64,000 nucleotides of DNA from Paragyromitra xinjiangensis (Eukaryota > Ascomycota > Pezizomycetes > Pezizales > Discinaceae). Of this stretch, positions 63,170 through 64,000 are shown one piece after another. The notes below the pieces were generated by a model that saw nothing but the letters and a program-made list of their open reading frames with translations, had not been told where the DNA came from and searched no databases. Every line of letters begins with the position of its first letter. The first letter of the stretch is position 1. The stretch is from the NCBI GenBank assembly GCA_038503065.1, contig JBCAMK010000010.1:744001-808000 (forward strand). The letters are read 5' to 3'. The position numbers and the translations under genes are program-made.

Positions 63170-64000
63170 AGGGTTTTTTTCTTCTGATTTTTATTTCCTT
63201 TAATTTTTATAGTACTATACTGGGTTGGTTGGTTTTGTTTATGTTTGGTGTTTTATACCGCGATACATTAGTTGCTTTTGGTTGGCTGGTTTGTTGGATT
63301 TCTTTCGTTTTTACAAGGGGGTTATTATCGCAAAGCTTGTATCATCATCATGATTTCCTTTGTTTGCTTTTCATTCAGCGTTGCATGGTGTTTTTGTTTA
63401 GCGGCATTTTGGGTGGTTTTATCATTTATTTCGTCAGAATCCATGGATGGGGTCAGCGGAAAAAGCATTGCGATTGTATTACATGTATTATATCACATGG
63501 CGTGGTTGAGTGTATTTTTTTTTTGGTTTCATTGGAACATTTCCATTCACTTTTTTTCCTTCTTTTTCTTGCAAATGCGGTTTCTTTCGTTCTCAGCCCA
63601 GTTGCTCTTACGAGCTTAGAGCGGGCGCCAGTGATTGATGCATGTGATTATCAAAGATTTCATAGGGTGTTAGCCGGGTTCATTTAGATGGTTGGAACGG
63701 GAAAGAGGGTTACATGTATCATTAGGAGCTGGATCGATATGGCATATGAAAGGTTCATTCGAAGAGCCGAAACTTGACCCTTTCGCTATTATTACTGCTC
63801 AGGTCGTTTGTGCTCACCATCTTGGTTCTTGGATTTTTGTTGGATCGATCATAACCCTATTAGTTAGTACATACAACGTCTCAGAGGTGTCTTGTGTCTG
63901 CTTCTTTGCCTTGCATCATGTGCGGAAGTAGCTATCACCGCAAATATACCTGTGTGTAACATATTTGTACATCGTTTCCCCACGCTTCCTCATCTTCCAC
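63170..64000. other. T-rich 3' region of the orphan gene
   Basis: The plus strand is T-rich with G/T runs right after the stop codon, as in the 3' ends of the other genes here. Hydrophobic frames (63163-63687) result from this composition. No gene is supported to the window edge. Confidence 0.5.

Noticed and set aside
63163..63687. 174-codon hydrophobic plus-strand frame after the orphan gene
   Set aside because: T-rich 3' UTR artefact overlapping the stop of the 355-aa gene, with a second hydrophobic frame overlapping it.
1..64000. tRNA, rRNA, CRISPR array or secondary-metabolite cluster
   Set aside because: No sequence with proper A/B boxes and cloverleaf was found on visual scan, no regularly spaced identical repeats occur, and no polyketide/peptide synthetase or cluster enzymes are present. 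The genes seen are unrelated housekeeping and regulatory genes.

Overview
The window looks like nuclear DNA of a filamentous ascomycete. Protein genes carry short introns of roughly 45-240 nt with GT..AG ends and CTAAC/CTGAC-like branch points. The recognisable products are typical of Pezizomycotina: a PSD2-type phosphatidylserine decarboxylase, a DSN1/Mis13 kinetochore subunit, an NsdD/SUB-1 GATA factor and a FacB/CAT8 zinc cluster factor. Only eight genes can be supported in 64 kb. That low density, with long AT-rich gene-free stretches and long microsatellite-rich leaders, suggests a repeat-swollen genome such as those of some Pezizales (truffle-like fungi). This taxonomic guess is inference from architecture and is not proven by any marker.

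Layout: 1-6.8 kb is AT-rich and gene-free, with a striking inverted repeat at 5657-5743. PSD2 (10238-14032, +) and DSN1 (15210-17582, +) follow. A gene-free 7.2 kb full of microsatellites and pyrimidine tracts leads into nsdD (24826-26768, +). After about 7 kb without a convincing gene comes glutamate-cysteine ligase (33739-36388, +), convergent with facB (38504-41611, -). From about 42 to 50 kb the DNA is again AT-rich and decayed, with diverged tandem repeats and a weak integrase-like remnant. A divergent pair, a SET-domain methyltransferase (50009-51683, -) and an ARA2-like D-arabinose 1-dehydrogenase (52196-53275, +), shares a promoter of about 0.5 kb and has odd base composition. Another 8.8 kb without a convincing gene precedes an acidic single-exon orphan protein (62102-63169, +).

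The genes do not form a pathway or secondary-metabolite cluster. They are housekeeping genes (phospholipid synthesis, glutathione synthesis, kinetochore) interspersed with regulators (sexual development/light, acetate use). PSD2, DSN1, nsdD, GCL, facB and the SET gene were spliced by hand so that reading frame and family motifs continue across every junction. UTRs and transcription starts are not resolved. I found no tRNA, rRNA or CRISPR, and no convincing undescribed multi-gene system. The most unusual signals are the strand-skew switching in the SET/ARA2 pair, the long inverted repeat, and the orphan gene with its long motif-repeated upstream region.
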